64,000 nt of DNA, taken from contig CAKSNY010000004.1 in assembly GCA_934476455.1 (NCBI GenBank), forward strand, positions 58,448 through 122,447. Reading direction: 5' to 3'. The stretch is from an uncultured Clostridia bacterium. GTDB lineage: Bacteria; Bacillota; Clostridia; UMGS1883. This document shows, piece after piece, positions 1 through 7,716 of this stretch. The notes under the pieces were generated by a model, which had not been told where the DNA came from, did no database searches, and worked only from the letters and a program-made list of their open reading frames with translations. Within the stretch, counting starts at the first letter, position 1, and each line of letters opens with the position of its first letter. A program made the translations under genes and the position numbers.

Positions 1-248
1 TGCTTACAAATATAATTGAAACAATCTATGCGCTTGACAAGGTGGCACCGGGTACGGCAAACGACGATACGCTTCTTTACGGCTGTGAGAACAAGTATTA
101 TTCAATACGTCCGCAGTCTGACGAAAGCTTTATGCTGACAGACGGCGTTTACCTTATCGGCGACGGCAGCGGTATAACACGCGGGCTCAGCCAGGCGGGG
201 GCAATGGGTCTGTACGTGGCAGATAAAATTTGTGAAAAGAATAAATAA
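1..248 (+). CDS. C-terminal end of a FAD-dependent oxidoreductase (partial)
   Basis: The reading frame is open from base 3 and ends with TAA at 246-248, so the gene starts before the window. The visible ~81 residues end with the motif GVYLIGDGSGITRGLSQAG followed by a helix ending in VADKI. This is the usual C-terminal FAD-binding end of COG2509-type flavoproteins, in which a Gly-rich GxG loop contacts the dinucleotide. The full-length gene at 38538-40094 ends in a comparable segment (GLYPCGEGAGYAGGI), which supports the family. A GTG at 42 is internal and is not a likely start. A strong hairpin terminator follows at 298-346. Substrate unknown. Confidence 0.7.
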   Translation, partial: LTNIIETIYALDKVAPGTANDDTLLYGCENKYYSIRPQSDESFMLTDGVYLIGDGSGITRGLSQAGAMGLYVADKICEKNK

Positions 249-297
249 AAGGGATGTTGATAAAGTCCGTTTTGAAGCTTTTTCCAATCCCATAGAA

Positions 298-346
298 TTA
301 AGGAGCTGTTTAAAAAGTTTAATTTTTAAACAGCTCCTTAATTTTT
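298..346. terminator. Rho-independent terminator after the flavoprotein gene
   Basis: Two perfect 19-base arms (298-316 and 323-341) enclose a six-base loop and are followed on the plus strand by five T. It ends the plus-strand flavoprotein transcript. The minus-strand cdaR transcript also runs towards it, but the T-run is on the plus side only. Confidence 0.85.
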
Positions 347-352
347 AAAAAA

Positions 353-1264
353 TTATTTTAATTCTATTTCAATATCCTTTATGTCACTGGCAATTTCCAC
401 GCCGTCGGGCGGGGCAAGCTTTGCCTTAAACTTGTTTCCGGGAGAATATGAACTGAGGTTTATTTCTTCGGTTTTTATGAAAGTGGTTTCGTTAAAGACG
501 TCTCCGTTGCCGTAAATTTTAACGGTGCGTTCGGGGACAAGCTCGTGCAAGGCGCCGTCGGATGTACGAAGATACACCGGAACGGTTTTCACGTCGTAAA
601 AGCTGTATTTAATATCTACGGAAGAGGGCATACACTCGGCACCTTCAAGCGGTTTGCCGTTGTGCCCCAGAACAATAAGCCTGACTTCCGTCTGCTCGGT
701 AACATCACGGCTTTCGGGAACAATCATTTCGGTTTTGACAGCCGATATTTCACTTATTATGCTTTTCGGCGCGGTTATAGTTACCTTCTTTGAAGAAAGG
801 GAATAGCTTTTTATTATCAGGTCGGAATTTGTGCCTTCTGCAATATCCGCATCTATTTTATAGCTTTTTGTTTCAATCGGTTCAATGCTTACCGTTATGT
901 CGCGCCCTTTTACGTAAAAGCTTGCGGAGGACGACTCTGCCGAGCTTACGGTTGCCGGAATTACATAATCGCCGCTGTCTTTTATAGACGACACATTTAT
1001 TGAGGCGGCAAGTGTTTTGTTTGTAATTTTTCTAAGCGACAGCCTGCGCGCCGTAACCTTAACATCAACGCTTGTATCTGATATTTTATACACGGCGAAA
1101 CCGTTTTCCTTAAGCGCCTGTTCGCCGGCAATGGAAAGGGGAACGTTCCTCACCGTTTTGGACATACTGGGGTTTTCCTCGTACGAAACATAAAACCACA
1201 GCGCCGCAGCCAATATAATACATACGGCTTTAACGGCAAAGCTGCTGCGTGTTATTTTTTCCAT
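353..1264 (-). CDS. cdaR: YbbR-domain protein CdaR, regulator of diadenylate cyclase
   Basis: A 303-residue protein with one N-terminal membrane segment (about residues 9-25, SFAVKAVCIILAAALWFYV) followed by repeated beta-rich YbbR modules outside the membrane, e.g. RNVPLSIAG and, near the C-terminus, VKIYGNG. In Firmicutes CdaR binds and modulates the c-di-AMP synthase CdaA, and the genes are paired as here: cdaA ends inside this gene with a 13-base overlap. The ATG at 1264 is chosen because AGGAG lies eight bases upstream; the ATG at 1282 would place that site inside the gene. Usual third partner glmM is not in the window. Identification rests on architecture and pairing. Confidence 0.9.
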   Translation of the reverse strand: MEKITRSSFAVKAVCIILAAALWFYVSYEENPSMSKTVRNVPLSIAGEQALKENGFAVYKISDTSVDVKVTARRLSLRKITNKTLAASINVSSIKDSGDYVIPATVSSAESSSASFYVKGRDITVSIEPIETKSYKIDADIAEGTNSDLIIKSYSLSSKKVTITAPKSIISEISAVKTEMIVPESRDVTEQTEVRLIVLGHNGKPLEGAECMPSSVDIKYSFYDVKTVPVYLRTSDGALHELVPERTVKIYGNGDVFNETTFIKTEEINLSSYSPGNKFKAKLAPPDGVEIASDIKDIEIELK

Positions 1265-2139
1265 TTCAGCCGCTCCTTCCATTTTTTGATAAATGTAGGT
1301 TGATTTTCGCTGTTCATATCCGGCGACAGAACCTTAAGAATAACCTTTTTTAATGTTTCCTCTGTATAGTTACGGCTCATATTTCCGTTAAGTGTGAAGC
1401 TGATTTTTCCTGTTTCCTCGCTTACAACGACAACAGCCGCATCCGAACTTTCGGAAAGACCGAGCGCCGCGCGATGTCTTGTACCAAATTCCCTGCTGAG
1501 CCCTTCGTTATGCGTAAGCGGCAAAATGCAGCGTGCGGCAACAATTCTGTTTTCGCGTATTACCACGGCGCCGTCGTGAAGCGGCGTATTGGGAATAAAT
1601 ATGTTTATAAGCAGCTCTCCGGATACGTTCGAGTCAATCATACAGCCTGTGCGAACTATGTCGCCGATTTTTGTATCGCGCTCAATAACTATAAGTGCGC
1701 CGATGCGCCTGCTTGACATTGCCGCAGCCGCAGAAGCAATTTCGGACGCGACAGACTGTGCATAGTCCCGCTCGCTCGAAAAAATAGACGAAAGGTTCGT
1801 TCGCCCCACTTTTTCAAGCGCACGCCTGAGCTCCGGCTGAAAGACAACCAAAAGCGCCATTATACCAAATTGCATTAAGTTTCGCAGCAAGTAATTTATA
1901 GTATTAAGCTGCATAAGATTGCTTACCCATGTAAACAGAAGTAAAAGAATAATACCCTTTATAAGGGTGCCCGCACGCGTCTCTCGCACAAGGGCGGAGG
2001 CTTTGTAAAAAATATAAGCAACAATAGCTATATCCAAAGCGTCCGCAATGCGGAAAGACAGCAGCGAGTCGGGAAGATAACTTAATATAGCAGAAAACAC
2101 AGCTTCAACCGCCTTTGCTTTTTTTGCGGCGGCAAACAT
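1252..2139 (-). CDS. cdaA: Diadenylate cyclase CdaA (c-di-AMP synthase)
   Basis: Joins two ATP into cyclic di-AMP at the membrane. The 295-residue protein has three N-terminal hydrophobic segments (about residues 33-50, 58-73, 88-100) and a C-terminal DAC domain. The two catalytic signatures are visible: DGA in PLHDGAVVIRENRIVAA (near residue 190) and RHR in FGTRHRAALG (near 222). Length is in the usual 270-300 range. ATG at 2139 follows AAAGGG at normal spacing; a TTG at 2160 would add seven residues. The gene is first in a two-gene minus-strand operon with cdaR. c-di-AMP controls potassium and osmolyte transport and wall homeostasis in this phylum (family knowledge). Confidence 0.96.
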   Translation of the reverse strand: MFAAAKKAKAVEAVFSAILSYLPDSLLSFRIADALDIAIVAYIFYKASALVRETRAGTLIKGIILLLLFTWVSNLMQLNTINYLLRNLMQFGIMALLVVFQPELRRALEKVGRTNLSSIFSSERDYAQSVASEIASAAAAMSSRRIGALIVIERDTKIGDIVRTGCMIDSNVSGELLINIFIPNTPLHDGAVVIRENRIVAARCILPLTHNEGLSREFGTRHRAALGLSESSDAAVVVVSEETGKISFTLNGNMSRNYTEETLKKVILKVLSPDMNSENQPTFIKKWKERLKWKK

Positions 2140-2214
2140 ACCGCCCTTTCCATTATACAATAAAAAGCACTGCAGTTAAAGCTGTTTTTTAAAAAAATAC
2201 TGAAAAATTTATTC

Positions 2215-3327
2215 TTAGCTTGATAATATACGGCTTATTGCATAGGCTGCGGTGTCAACATCCTTTTTAGTGTTAAACCACCCTACAGACAGGCGCAGCA
2301 TACCGCTTGAGAAAGTGCCGAGGGTGCGGTGTGCCATCGGCGAGCATTGCAGCCCGGCGCGCGCCGCAATGGAATATTCGCTGTCAAGGCGTGTTGAAAC
2401 CTCCACACAGTCTTTTTGTGAGAAAACAATTCCGACAACGCCCACGCCGCTTTCGCCGAGTATTCGCAAGCCGCTGATGTTTTTTAAGTTATCCGTAAGC
2501 CTTTGGGTAAGAAGCATTTCTTTTTCGTGTATTCCCTCACGCATAACAAATTTTATGCCTTCATTAAGACCGGCAATTCCACAGGCATTTAATGTACCCG
2601 CTTCAAAGCGGTCGGGAAGCTCGGAGGGCATAAGGGCGCTTTCCGACATACTGCCCGTACCGCCTTCCGTGAGAGTTTCGAGCTCAAGCCCGTCACGGAT
2701 ATAAAGCGCACCCGTTCCGAAAGGACCGTACAAGCCCTTATGACCCGCAAATGCTGCCATATCAAAATGTTCGGCGTTTATTGGGATAACGCCGCCGGTT
2801 TGTGCGCAGTCCACAAGCGTAAGAATCCCTTTTTTCCTTGCCATGCGGCAAATATCTTCCACAGGGTTTACTGTTCCGCAAATGTTTGATGCGTGTATCA
2901 CACAAATAAGGCGTGTAGAAGGCGTTATAAGTGCGGCATAGGCCTCCGGGCTTACTCTGCCGGACAGATCTGCACGCGCAATTTTTACGGTAACACCGCG
3001 CTTTTCCATTGCAACCACGCTTCTCAGCACGCTGTTGTGCTCCATTGACGAAATAATAACCTCGTCACCCGGGCGCAAAACGCCCTTTATTGCCGTGTTG
3101 AGCGCCTCTGTTGTGTTTTTTGTAAAGATTATGCGTTCGGAATTTTTGCACCCTATAAGGGCGGCAAGGTTCTCGCGGCATAAAAAAACGCTTTCTGAGC
3201 ATAGCCTTGAAAGCATGTGCCCGCCGCGCCCGGGGTTTCCGCCGCGGTTTTCCATGCAATCCGCAACGGCACGTATTACCGCCGGCGGTTTGGGAAAGGT
3301 TGTGGCAGCATTGTCAAGATAAATCAT
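2215..3327 (-). CDS. Cysteine desulfurase family protein (class V aminotransferase fold)
   Basis: A 370-residue PLP enzyme that starts with MIYLDNAATTFPKP, the standard opening of class V aminotransferases. The PLP lysine is in FAGHKGLYGPFGTGALYI (near residue 187), and a Cys in ARAGLQCSPMAHRTLG near the C-terminus sits where NifS/SufS enzymes carry the persulfide cysteine. This matches the short cysteine desulfurase subfamily modelled as TIGR01977. It likely abstracts sulfur or selenium from cysteine or selenocysteine. The DUF3343 protein just upstream (six-base gap) is a typical partner proposed to carry the S or Se. No IscU or SufB is adjacent, so the acceptor is unknown. Confidence 0.9.
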   Translation of the reverse strand: MIYLDNAATTFPKPPAVIRAVADCMENRGGNPGRGGHMLSRLCSESVFLCRENLAALIGCKNSERIIFTKNTTEALNTAIKGVLRPGDEVIISSMEHNSVLRSVVAMEKRGVTVKIARADLSGRVSPEAYAALITPSTRLICVIHASNICGTVNPVEDICRMARKKGILTLVDCAQTGGVIPINAEHFDMAAFAGHKGLYGPFGTGALYIRDGLELETLTEGGTGSMSESALMPSELPDRFEAGTLNACGIAGLNEGIKFVMREGIHEKEMLLTQRLTDNLKNISGLRILGESGVGVVGIVFSQKDCVEVSTRLDSEYSIAARAGLQCSPMAHRTLGTFSSGMLRLSVGWFNTKKDVDTAAYAISRILSS

Positions 3328-3333
3328 CCGATA

Positions 3334-3582
3334 TCACACCTTAATATATTTTTTTTGACCGTCCTGGAATCTTTCGTAAAAAAAAGCCCTTATTTTAATT
3401 TTTAAATCGGCAGCAGCGGACTGTGCGAGTGTTTTGTAGGAATCGTCAAACCTGAGACTGTAGCCGCATCCCTCCCGCGCGAGAGATGCGGGCGTCTGCA
3501 CTACGCGGGCATCTATGCCCGACTCCGAAAGCCGCCGCTTGAGCCTGTTAGCCGAGGTAATCGATGCTACGGTAGCAAGCAT
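3334..3582 (-). CDS. DUF3343 putative Se/S carrier-like protein
   Basis: An 82-residue protein that opens MLATVASITSANRLKRRLSESG and contains TPASLAREGCGYSLRFDD, with a single Cys in the expected loop. These features fit DUF3343 proteins, small domains often next to cysteine desulfurase or selenium genes and annotated as putative Se/S carriers. It is transcribed first, six bases upstream of the desulfurase-like gene. The conserved Cys could accept persulfide (inference). Confidence 0.8.
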   Translation of the reverse strand: MLATVASITSANRLKRRLSESGIDARVVQTPASLAREGCGYSLRFDDSYKTLAQSAAADLKIKIRAFFYERFQDGQKKYIKV

Positions 3583-3633
3583 ATTTTTATTCCTTTCCGA
3601 AAAAACTGTTTTGACGAAAGCTTCGTCACTAAT

Positions 3634-3657
3634 ATATTATGATTTAAATCATAATAT
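3634..3657. promoter_or_regulatory. 24-bp perfect palindrome in a divergent intergenic region
   Basis: The 24 bases centred between 3645 and 3646 are a perfect palindrome with core TATGATTTAAATCATA. It lies between the divergent DUF3343 gene and the PucR-type regulator gene. A second short dyad (GACGAA-agc-TTCGTC) lies just upstream near 3612-3627. It could be an operator for the adjacent regulator or a hairpin in the DUF3343 leader. No promoter for the minus-strand gene was identified with confidence. Confidence 0.5.
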
Positions 3658-3673
3658 TGACAAAAAAGGAAAT

Positions 3674-3690
3674 TGTAATATTTTTGTAAA
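3674..3690 (+). promoter_or_regulatory. Candidate WalR box upstream of the regulator/ftsEX block
   Basis: TGTAAT-ATTTT-TGTAAA matches the WalR (YycF) consensus TGTWAH-N5-TGTWAH at every defined position. It lies 16 bases upstream of the -35 hexamer of the promoter at 3707-3735. The sequence is AT-rich, so a chance match is possible, but walR itself is in this window. Confidence 0.5.
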
Positions 3691-3706
3691 GATTTATAAA
3701 AAAATG

Positions 3707-3735
3707 TTGAAAACACATTCTCTTAGTGGTATTAT
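3707..3735 (+). promoter_or_regulatory. Sigma-A type promoter for the PucR-type regulator
   Basis: TTGAAA (3707-3712), a 17-base spacer and TATTAT (3730-3735). It is followed by a ~45-base leader and the start of the regulator gene. The only strong promoter seen before ftsE. Confidence 0.65.
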
Positions 3736-3781
3736 ATATTTAGGTATATAGAGGTTAAACTCGGAAAGGATGGGTATTTTC

Positions 3782-4870
3782 GTGGTAAATAAGTATCTTA
3801 ACAATATGCTTGTACAAATGGGAAAAATACTCGGCTGCGAGGTTGGTATAATTGACGGAAGCGGTACGGTGGTATCTTCCGGAACGGCTGAGGATGTAAG
3901 TGATAAAGCTGTGCAGATATGTGCGGAATGTCTTGAAAGCAAAAAGCGTATGATGCAGAAATACGGCTGTACGTTTTATGCGGCGGCAACGCGCGGCAAG
4001 GTGGATTATGTGGTGTTTGTAAGAAACGATACCGCCGATGCGGAAAGGTATGTTGAAATGATTGCAACCTCGGTCGGCGGGATGCGTCAGCTTCATAATG
4101 ACAGGTACGACAAGGCGAACTTTATAAAAAATATCTTGGCAGACAGCATTCTTCCGGGAGATGTGTTTCTTAAAAGCAAGGAACTGCATCTTACGTATGA
4201 TTCGGACAGGGTTGTGTTTGCACTTCGTTATGATGAAATACGCGGTATCGACGTTTATGATATTGTAAGCAAAATTTTCCCCGATAACGGTAAAGATTTT
4301 GTAATAGATCTTGACAACAATATAATTGTAATAGTAAGAGAGGTTCGCCCGACGGTTAAGGATACCGAGCTTGAGGGTTTGGCAAAGCAGATTGCAGACA
4401 CCGTGTCGAGTGAGGCTATGGCAACCGTAAGGATAGGAATAGGCACCGTTGCCGCAAATATACGCGATATTGCAAAAAGCTATAAAGAAGCGCGCATTGC
4501 GCTTGAGGTAGGAAAGGTGTTTGACGGGGATAAGTATATCATAAATTACGACAACCTCGGAATAGCACGGCTTATATATCAGCTGCCTACCACGCTTTGC
4601 GAACTGTTTTTGTCAGAGGTATTTAAAAAGGATTCCATAGACGCGCTTGATTCGGAAACGCTGTATACAATACAAAAGTTTTTTGAAAATAACCTTAATG
4701 TTTCCGAAACGGCACGCCAATTGTACGTTCACAGAAATACGCTTGTGTACAGGCTTGATAAGGTAAGAAAAATGACAGGGCTTGATCTGAGAATATTTGA
4801 CCATGCGATTGTGTTTAAGGTTGCGCTGATGGTTAAAAAGTATCTTGTGTCCAAGCCGATGCGCATATGA
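3782..4870 (+). CDS. PucR/CdaR-family transcriptional regulator with C-terminal helix-turn-helix
   Basis: About 362 residues. The C-terminal ~60 residues carry the PucR HTH_30 signature: FFENNLNVSETARQLYVHRN then TLVYRLDKVRKMTGLD. The middle (RIGIGTVAANIRDIAKSYKEARIAL) is the GGDEF-like domain of CdaR regulators; the N-terminus (GCEVGIIDGSGTVVSSG) looks like a small-molecule sensing domain. Not to be confused with the YbbR-type CdaR at 353. Start: the GGAAAGGA site ends at 3769, so the ATG at 3770 has no room; GTG at 3782 (MVNKYLNN) is preferred. ftsE follows after 85 bases on the same strand, so read-through is likely. Effector unknown. Confidence 0.85.
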   Translation: MVNKYLNNMLVQMGKILGCEVGIIDGSGTVVSSGTAEDVSDKAVQICAECLESKKRMMQKYGCTFYAAATRGKVDYVVFVRNDTADAERYVEMIATSVGGMRQLHNDRYDKANFIKNILADSILPGDVFLKSKELHLTYDSDRVVFALRYDEIRGIDVYDIVSKIFPDNGKDFVIDLDNNIIVIVREVRPTVKDTELEGLAKQIADTVSSEAMATVRIGIGTVAANIRDIAKSYKEARIALEVGKVFDGDKYIINYDNLGIARLIYQLPTTLCELFLSEVFKKDSIDALDSETLYTIQKFFENNLNVSETARQLYVHRNTLVYRLDKVRKMTGLDLRIFDHAIVFKVALMVKKYLVSKPMRI

Positions 4871-4955
4871 TAATAAACCCATAAGCGGATTTTTTGAAAT
4901 ACTGCGTTAAAAAGCAGCGCTGTACTTACCCAAACAAACGAAAGGAAGAAAACAA

Positions 4956-5642
4956 GTGATAGAATTCAAAAACGTTACTGTTGTGTACGATAAAGACGTC
5001 GTCGGGCTTGACGATGTATCGTTTACAATATCAGACGGGGAATTTGTGTTCCTTGTAGGAAAAACAGGCGCGGGGAAAAGTTCTGCAATAAAGCTTTTGA
5101 CCGGCGAGATAAAGCCAACTGCAGGCGATGTTGTAATCGACGGAATAATCGTAAACTCCCTAAAAAGGTCAAAAATCCCGTATTTGCGCAGAGCGCAGGG
5201 AGTTGTTTTTCAGGATTTTAGGCTGCTGCCGAATAAAACCGTTTACGAAAACGTTGCGTTTGCAATGGAAATATTAGGGAAAAGCCGTAAGGAGATTAAG
5301 CGTAAGGTACCTAAAATTCTTGCACTTGTCGGGCTTGACGAAAGAGCGAAAAATTACCCGAATGAAATTTCGGGCGGGGAACAGCAGCGCGTAAGCATTG
5401 CGCGTGCGCTTGTAAACAGCCCGTCGCTTATAATAGCCGACGAGCCTACCGGAAATCTGGATGTTGAAACGTCGGGAGAGGTTATGAAGCTTTTTGAAGA
5501 AATTAACAAAATGGGTACAACCATAGTTATGGTTACCCATTCGGAAAAAATTGTCAATGATATGCAGCGGCGCGTTATTCAGCTTGACGGTGGGCATATT
5601 ATCCGTGACGAGGAAAACGGGGTGTATAATCTTGGTGTTTAG
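4956..5642 (+). CDS. ftsE: Cell-division ATP-binding protein FtsE
   Basis: A 228-residue ABC ATPase. Walker A is GKTGAGKSS (about 35-43), the signature is SGGEQQRVSIARA (about 139-151), and Walker B is LIIADEPTGNLD (about 160-171). FtsE works with the membrane protein FtsX, not as a transporter but to switch on a peptidoglycan hydrolase at the septum. GTG start after GGAAG. ftsX overlaps its end by 8 bases and the probable client hydrolase is next, so the three form a functional unit. Confidence 0.95.
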   Translation: MIEFKNVTVVYDKDVVGLDDVSFTISDGEFVFLVGKTGAGKSSAIKLLTGEIKPTAGDVVIDGIIVNSLKRSKIPYLRRAQGVVFQDFRLLPNKTVYENVAFAMEILGKSRKEIKRKVPKILALVGLDERAKNYPNEISGGEQQRVSIARALVNSPSLIIADEPTGNLDVETSGEVMKLFEEINKMGTTIVMVTHSEKIVNDMQRRVIQLDGGHIIRDEENGVYNLGV

Positions 5643-6519
5643 AAATTTCAGATATTATTTAAAAAGCGCTGCAAGCTCTTTTGTAAGAAACGGGATTATG
5701 ACGTTTGCGTCGTTCATAACGGTAAGCTGCTGCCTGTTTCTTTTCGGTGTGTTTTTGCTTTTTACGGTGAATATGAATTACATAAGTGACCAGATAGAGG
5801 CACAGTGTGAGATACAGGCATATGTAAACTCTTTTGCGGATGATAAGCTGCAGCAGGAGGCATATAACGAAATACTGGCGCTTGATAATGTGCAGGACGC
5901 AAAGCTTGAAACAAAGGACCAGGCGTTTGCAAACTTTAAGGAAATGCTCGGTGAGCAAAGCGACTTGCTTGACGGACTCAGCCCGAATGAATTTTTAAGA
6001 AGCTCCATAAAAGTAACGCTTAAGGATATAAGAAAATCGGCGGAAACGGTAAAGGCAATACGCAGCATAAACGGCATTGACGACGTAAAGGACAGGCAGG
6101 ATATTGTCAGAAAGGTTATTCGCTTTACGGGTGTTGTAAAACACGGCAGCGCAATTGCCATGCTTATACTTTTGGCTGTTGCGATATTTATTATTCAAAA
6201 CACAATAAAAATAAGCGTGTTTGCCCGCGCAAGAGAAATAAATATTATGAAATTTGTCGGCGCCTCCGACAGGTTTATAAGGATGCCGTTCGTATTTGAA
6301 GGAATTATGATAGGGGTGTTGGGATTTATTGTTTCGTATATGATAATAGTGCTCGGATATAATGCGGCGGTAGGCTCTTTTAAAGATATTATAAATCTTT
6401 TCGAGTTTATGCCTATTGAGCGCTGTATGCTTCCGCTGGGCGCTGCAATGACAGTGTTCGGCGTGCTTATGGGTTCCGTAGGAAGTACGATTTCAATAAA
6501 AAGACACCTTAAGGTGTGA
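5635..6519 (+). CDS. ftsX: Cell-division protein FtsX (permease-like)
   Basis: A 294-residue membrane protein: MFRNFRYYLKSAASSFVRNG, one N-terminal transmembrane helix (about 21-44), a large extracellular loop (about 50-165), and three C-terminal helices, ending SIKRHLKV. This is the standard FtsX layout, in which the external loop contacts the hydrolase coiled coil. Starts considered: TTG 5632 or GTG 5635, inside the end of ftsE, consistent with translational coupling. An open frame continues to 5551 but would give an atypical N-terminus. Confidence 0.93.
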   Translation: MFRNFRYYLKSAASSFVRNGIMTFASFITVSCCLFLFGVFLLFTVNMNYISDQIEAQCEIQAYVNSFADDKLQQEAYNEILALDNVQDAKLETKDQAFANFKEMLGEQSDLLDGLSPNEFLRSSIKVTLKDIRKSAETVKAIRSINGIDDVKDRQDIVRKVIRFTGVVKHGSAIAMLILLAVAIFIIQNTIKISVFARAREINIMKFVGASDRFIRMPFVFEGIMIGVLGFIVSYMIIVLGYNAAVGSFKDIINLFEFMPIERCMLPLGAAMTVFGVLMGSVGSTISIKRHLKV

Positions 6520-6532
6520 TGAGGGTTGAATA

Positions 6533-7705
6533 ATGAAAAGAACTGATAAAAAGAAAGCGGACAGTCTTAAACGTATATTGGCGATGGTCTGCGCCATGCT
6601 TATAGTTATAGCGTTTGTAATATCGGCGGCGCTTCCGGCTGCAAATGCCGCGCCTACAAAGGAAGACCTTAATAAGGCAAAGGAAAAGACAGAACAGGCA
6701 AAAAAAGATGTAAAAGCAGCGCAGGACAAGCAGAAGGAAGCCGTAGCGCAGTTTAACGCGATAGACAAGCAGATTTCCGAAACGGAAGACGAAATAGGAA
6801 TACTTGAAACACAGATAGAGCAGACGAAAACAGACCTTGCGACAAAGGAAGAGGAGCTTTCCGCCGCAGAGGCTGAGTTTGATAAGTACAAGGATTTGTT
6901 TTTACAGCGCGCCCGCGCAATGTATGAAAATGGCGATATCGAGTACATAGAAATACTTTTCGGTGCGCAGAATTTCAGCGATTTTATATCCAAAATGGAA
7001 ATTGTTTCGCAGCTGATGTCATATGACCAGGGAATTTTAAATAAACTGGATGAGGGTAAGAAAAAAATAGAAACAGCCAAGGCAGAGGTTGAAGCGATCC
7101 TTAAAAGACAGGAAGAGAACGCAAAAAGTCTGGATGCACGGAAAACAAACCTTGAAAGCAGCCTTGCGCAAAAGCAAAAGCTTGTTGAAAAGCTGACAAG
7201 CGATGTGGAGGATTATCAAGCGCTGTACGATGCAGCAGAAAAGGCTGAGGCACAGTTAATTCGCGAACACCAGGCGGCACTTTCATATTCTGCAAACCCT
7301 ATAAAGTATACCGGGGGAAGGTTTTCATGGCCGGTACCGTCGAGCTCGCGTATTACAAGCCCGTACGGGTACAGAATACATCCCGTACACCATACAAAGA
7401 GATTTCATTCGGGGCTTGATATAGGTGCAGCGTACGGGTCAGATATTATTGCCGCAGCCGACGGCACGGTAACCCTTGCCGCAACAAACGGCGGTTACGG
7501 AAAATGCGTGGTTATAAACCACGGCAGCGGTATATCAACGCTGTATGGGCATAACAGCAGCTTGCTTGTAAAAGTCGGAGATAATGTAACGCGCGGTCAG
7601 GTAATTGCAAAGGCGGGGTCTACAGGTGTGTCTACGGGGCCGCACTGCCATTTTGAGGTGCGTGTGAACGGTGCAACAACCGACCCGACGGCATATTTAA
7701 AATAA
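6533..7705 (+). CDS. Coiled-coil M23 endopeptidase, FtsEX-activated (PcsB/EnvC-like)
   Basis: 390 residues: a signal peptide or anchor (about 13-35, ending AANAAP), two long charged coiled-coil stretches (about 40-115 and 160-245), and a C-terminal LytM/M23 zinc peptidase (from ~263). Zinc ligands are visible in FHSGLDIGAAYGSD and in GPHCHFEVRVNG (HxH). It should cut peptide cross-links in peptidoglycan. Position directly after ftsEX and the coiled-coil layout match EnvC of Gram-negatives and, functionally, PcsB of streptococci. ATG at 6533 overlaps no gene and follows GAGGGTTG. The M23 domain looks intact, unlike the degenerate EnvC domain. Confidence 0.9.
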   Translation: MKRTDKKKADSLKRILAMVCAMLIVIAFVISAALPAANAAPTKEDLNKAKEKTEQAKKDVKAAQDKQKEAVAQFNAIDKQISETEDEIGILETQIEQTKTDLATKEEELSAAEAEFDKYKDLFLQRARAMYENGDIEYIEILFGAQNFSDFISKMEIVSQLMSYDQGILNKLDEGKKKIETAKAEVEAILKRQEENAKSLDARKTNLESSLAQKQKLVEKLTSDVEDYQALYDAAEKAEAQLIREHQAALSYSANPIKYTGGRFSWPVPSSSRITSPYGYRIHPVHHTKRFHSGLDIGAAYGSDIIAAADGTVTLAATNGGYGKCVVINHGSGISTLYGHNSSLLVKVGDNVTRGQVIAKAGSTGVSTGPHCHFEVRVNGATTDPTAYLK

Positions 7706-7716
7706 GGAGGATTTTT

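Noticed and set aside
2252..2704. 150-codon plus-strand frame inside the cysteine desulfurase gene
   Set aside because: Antisense shadow of a clear coding gene; no RBS or domain.
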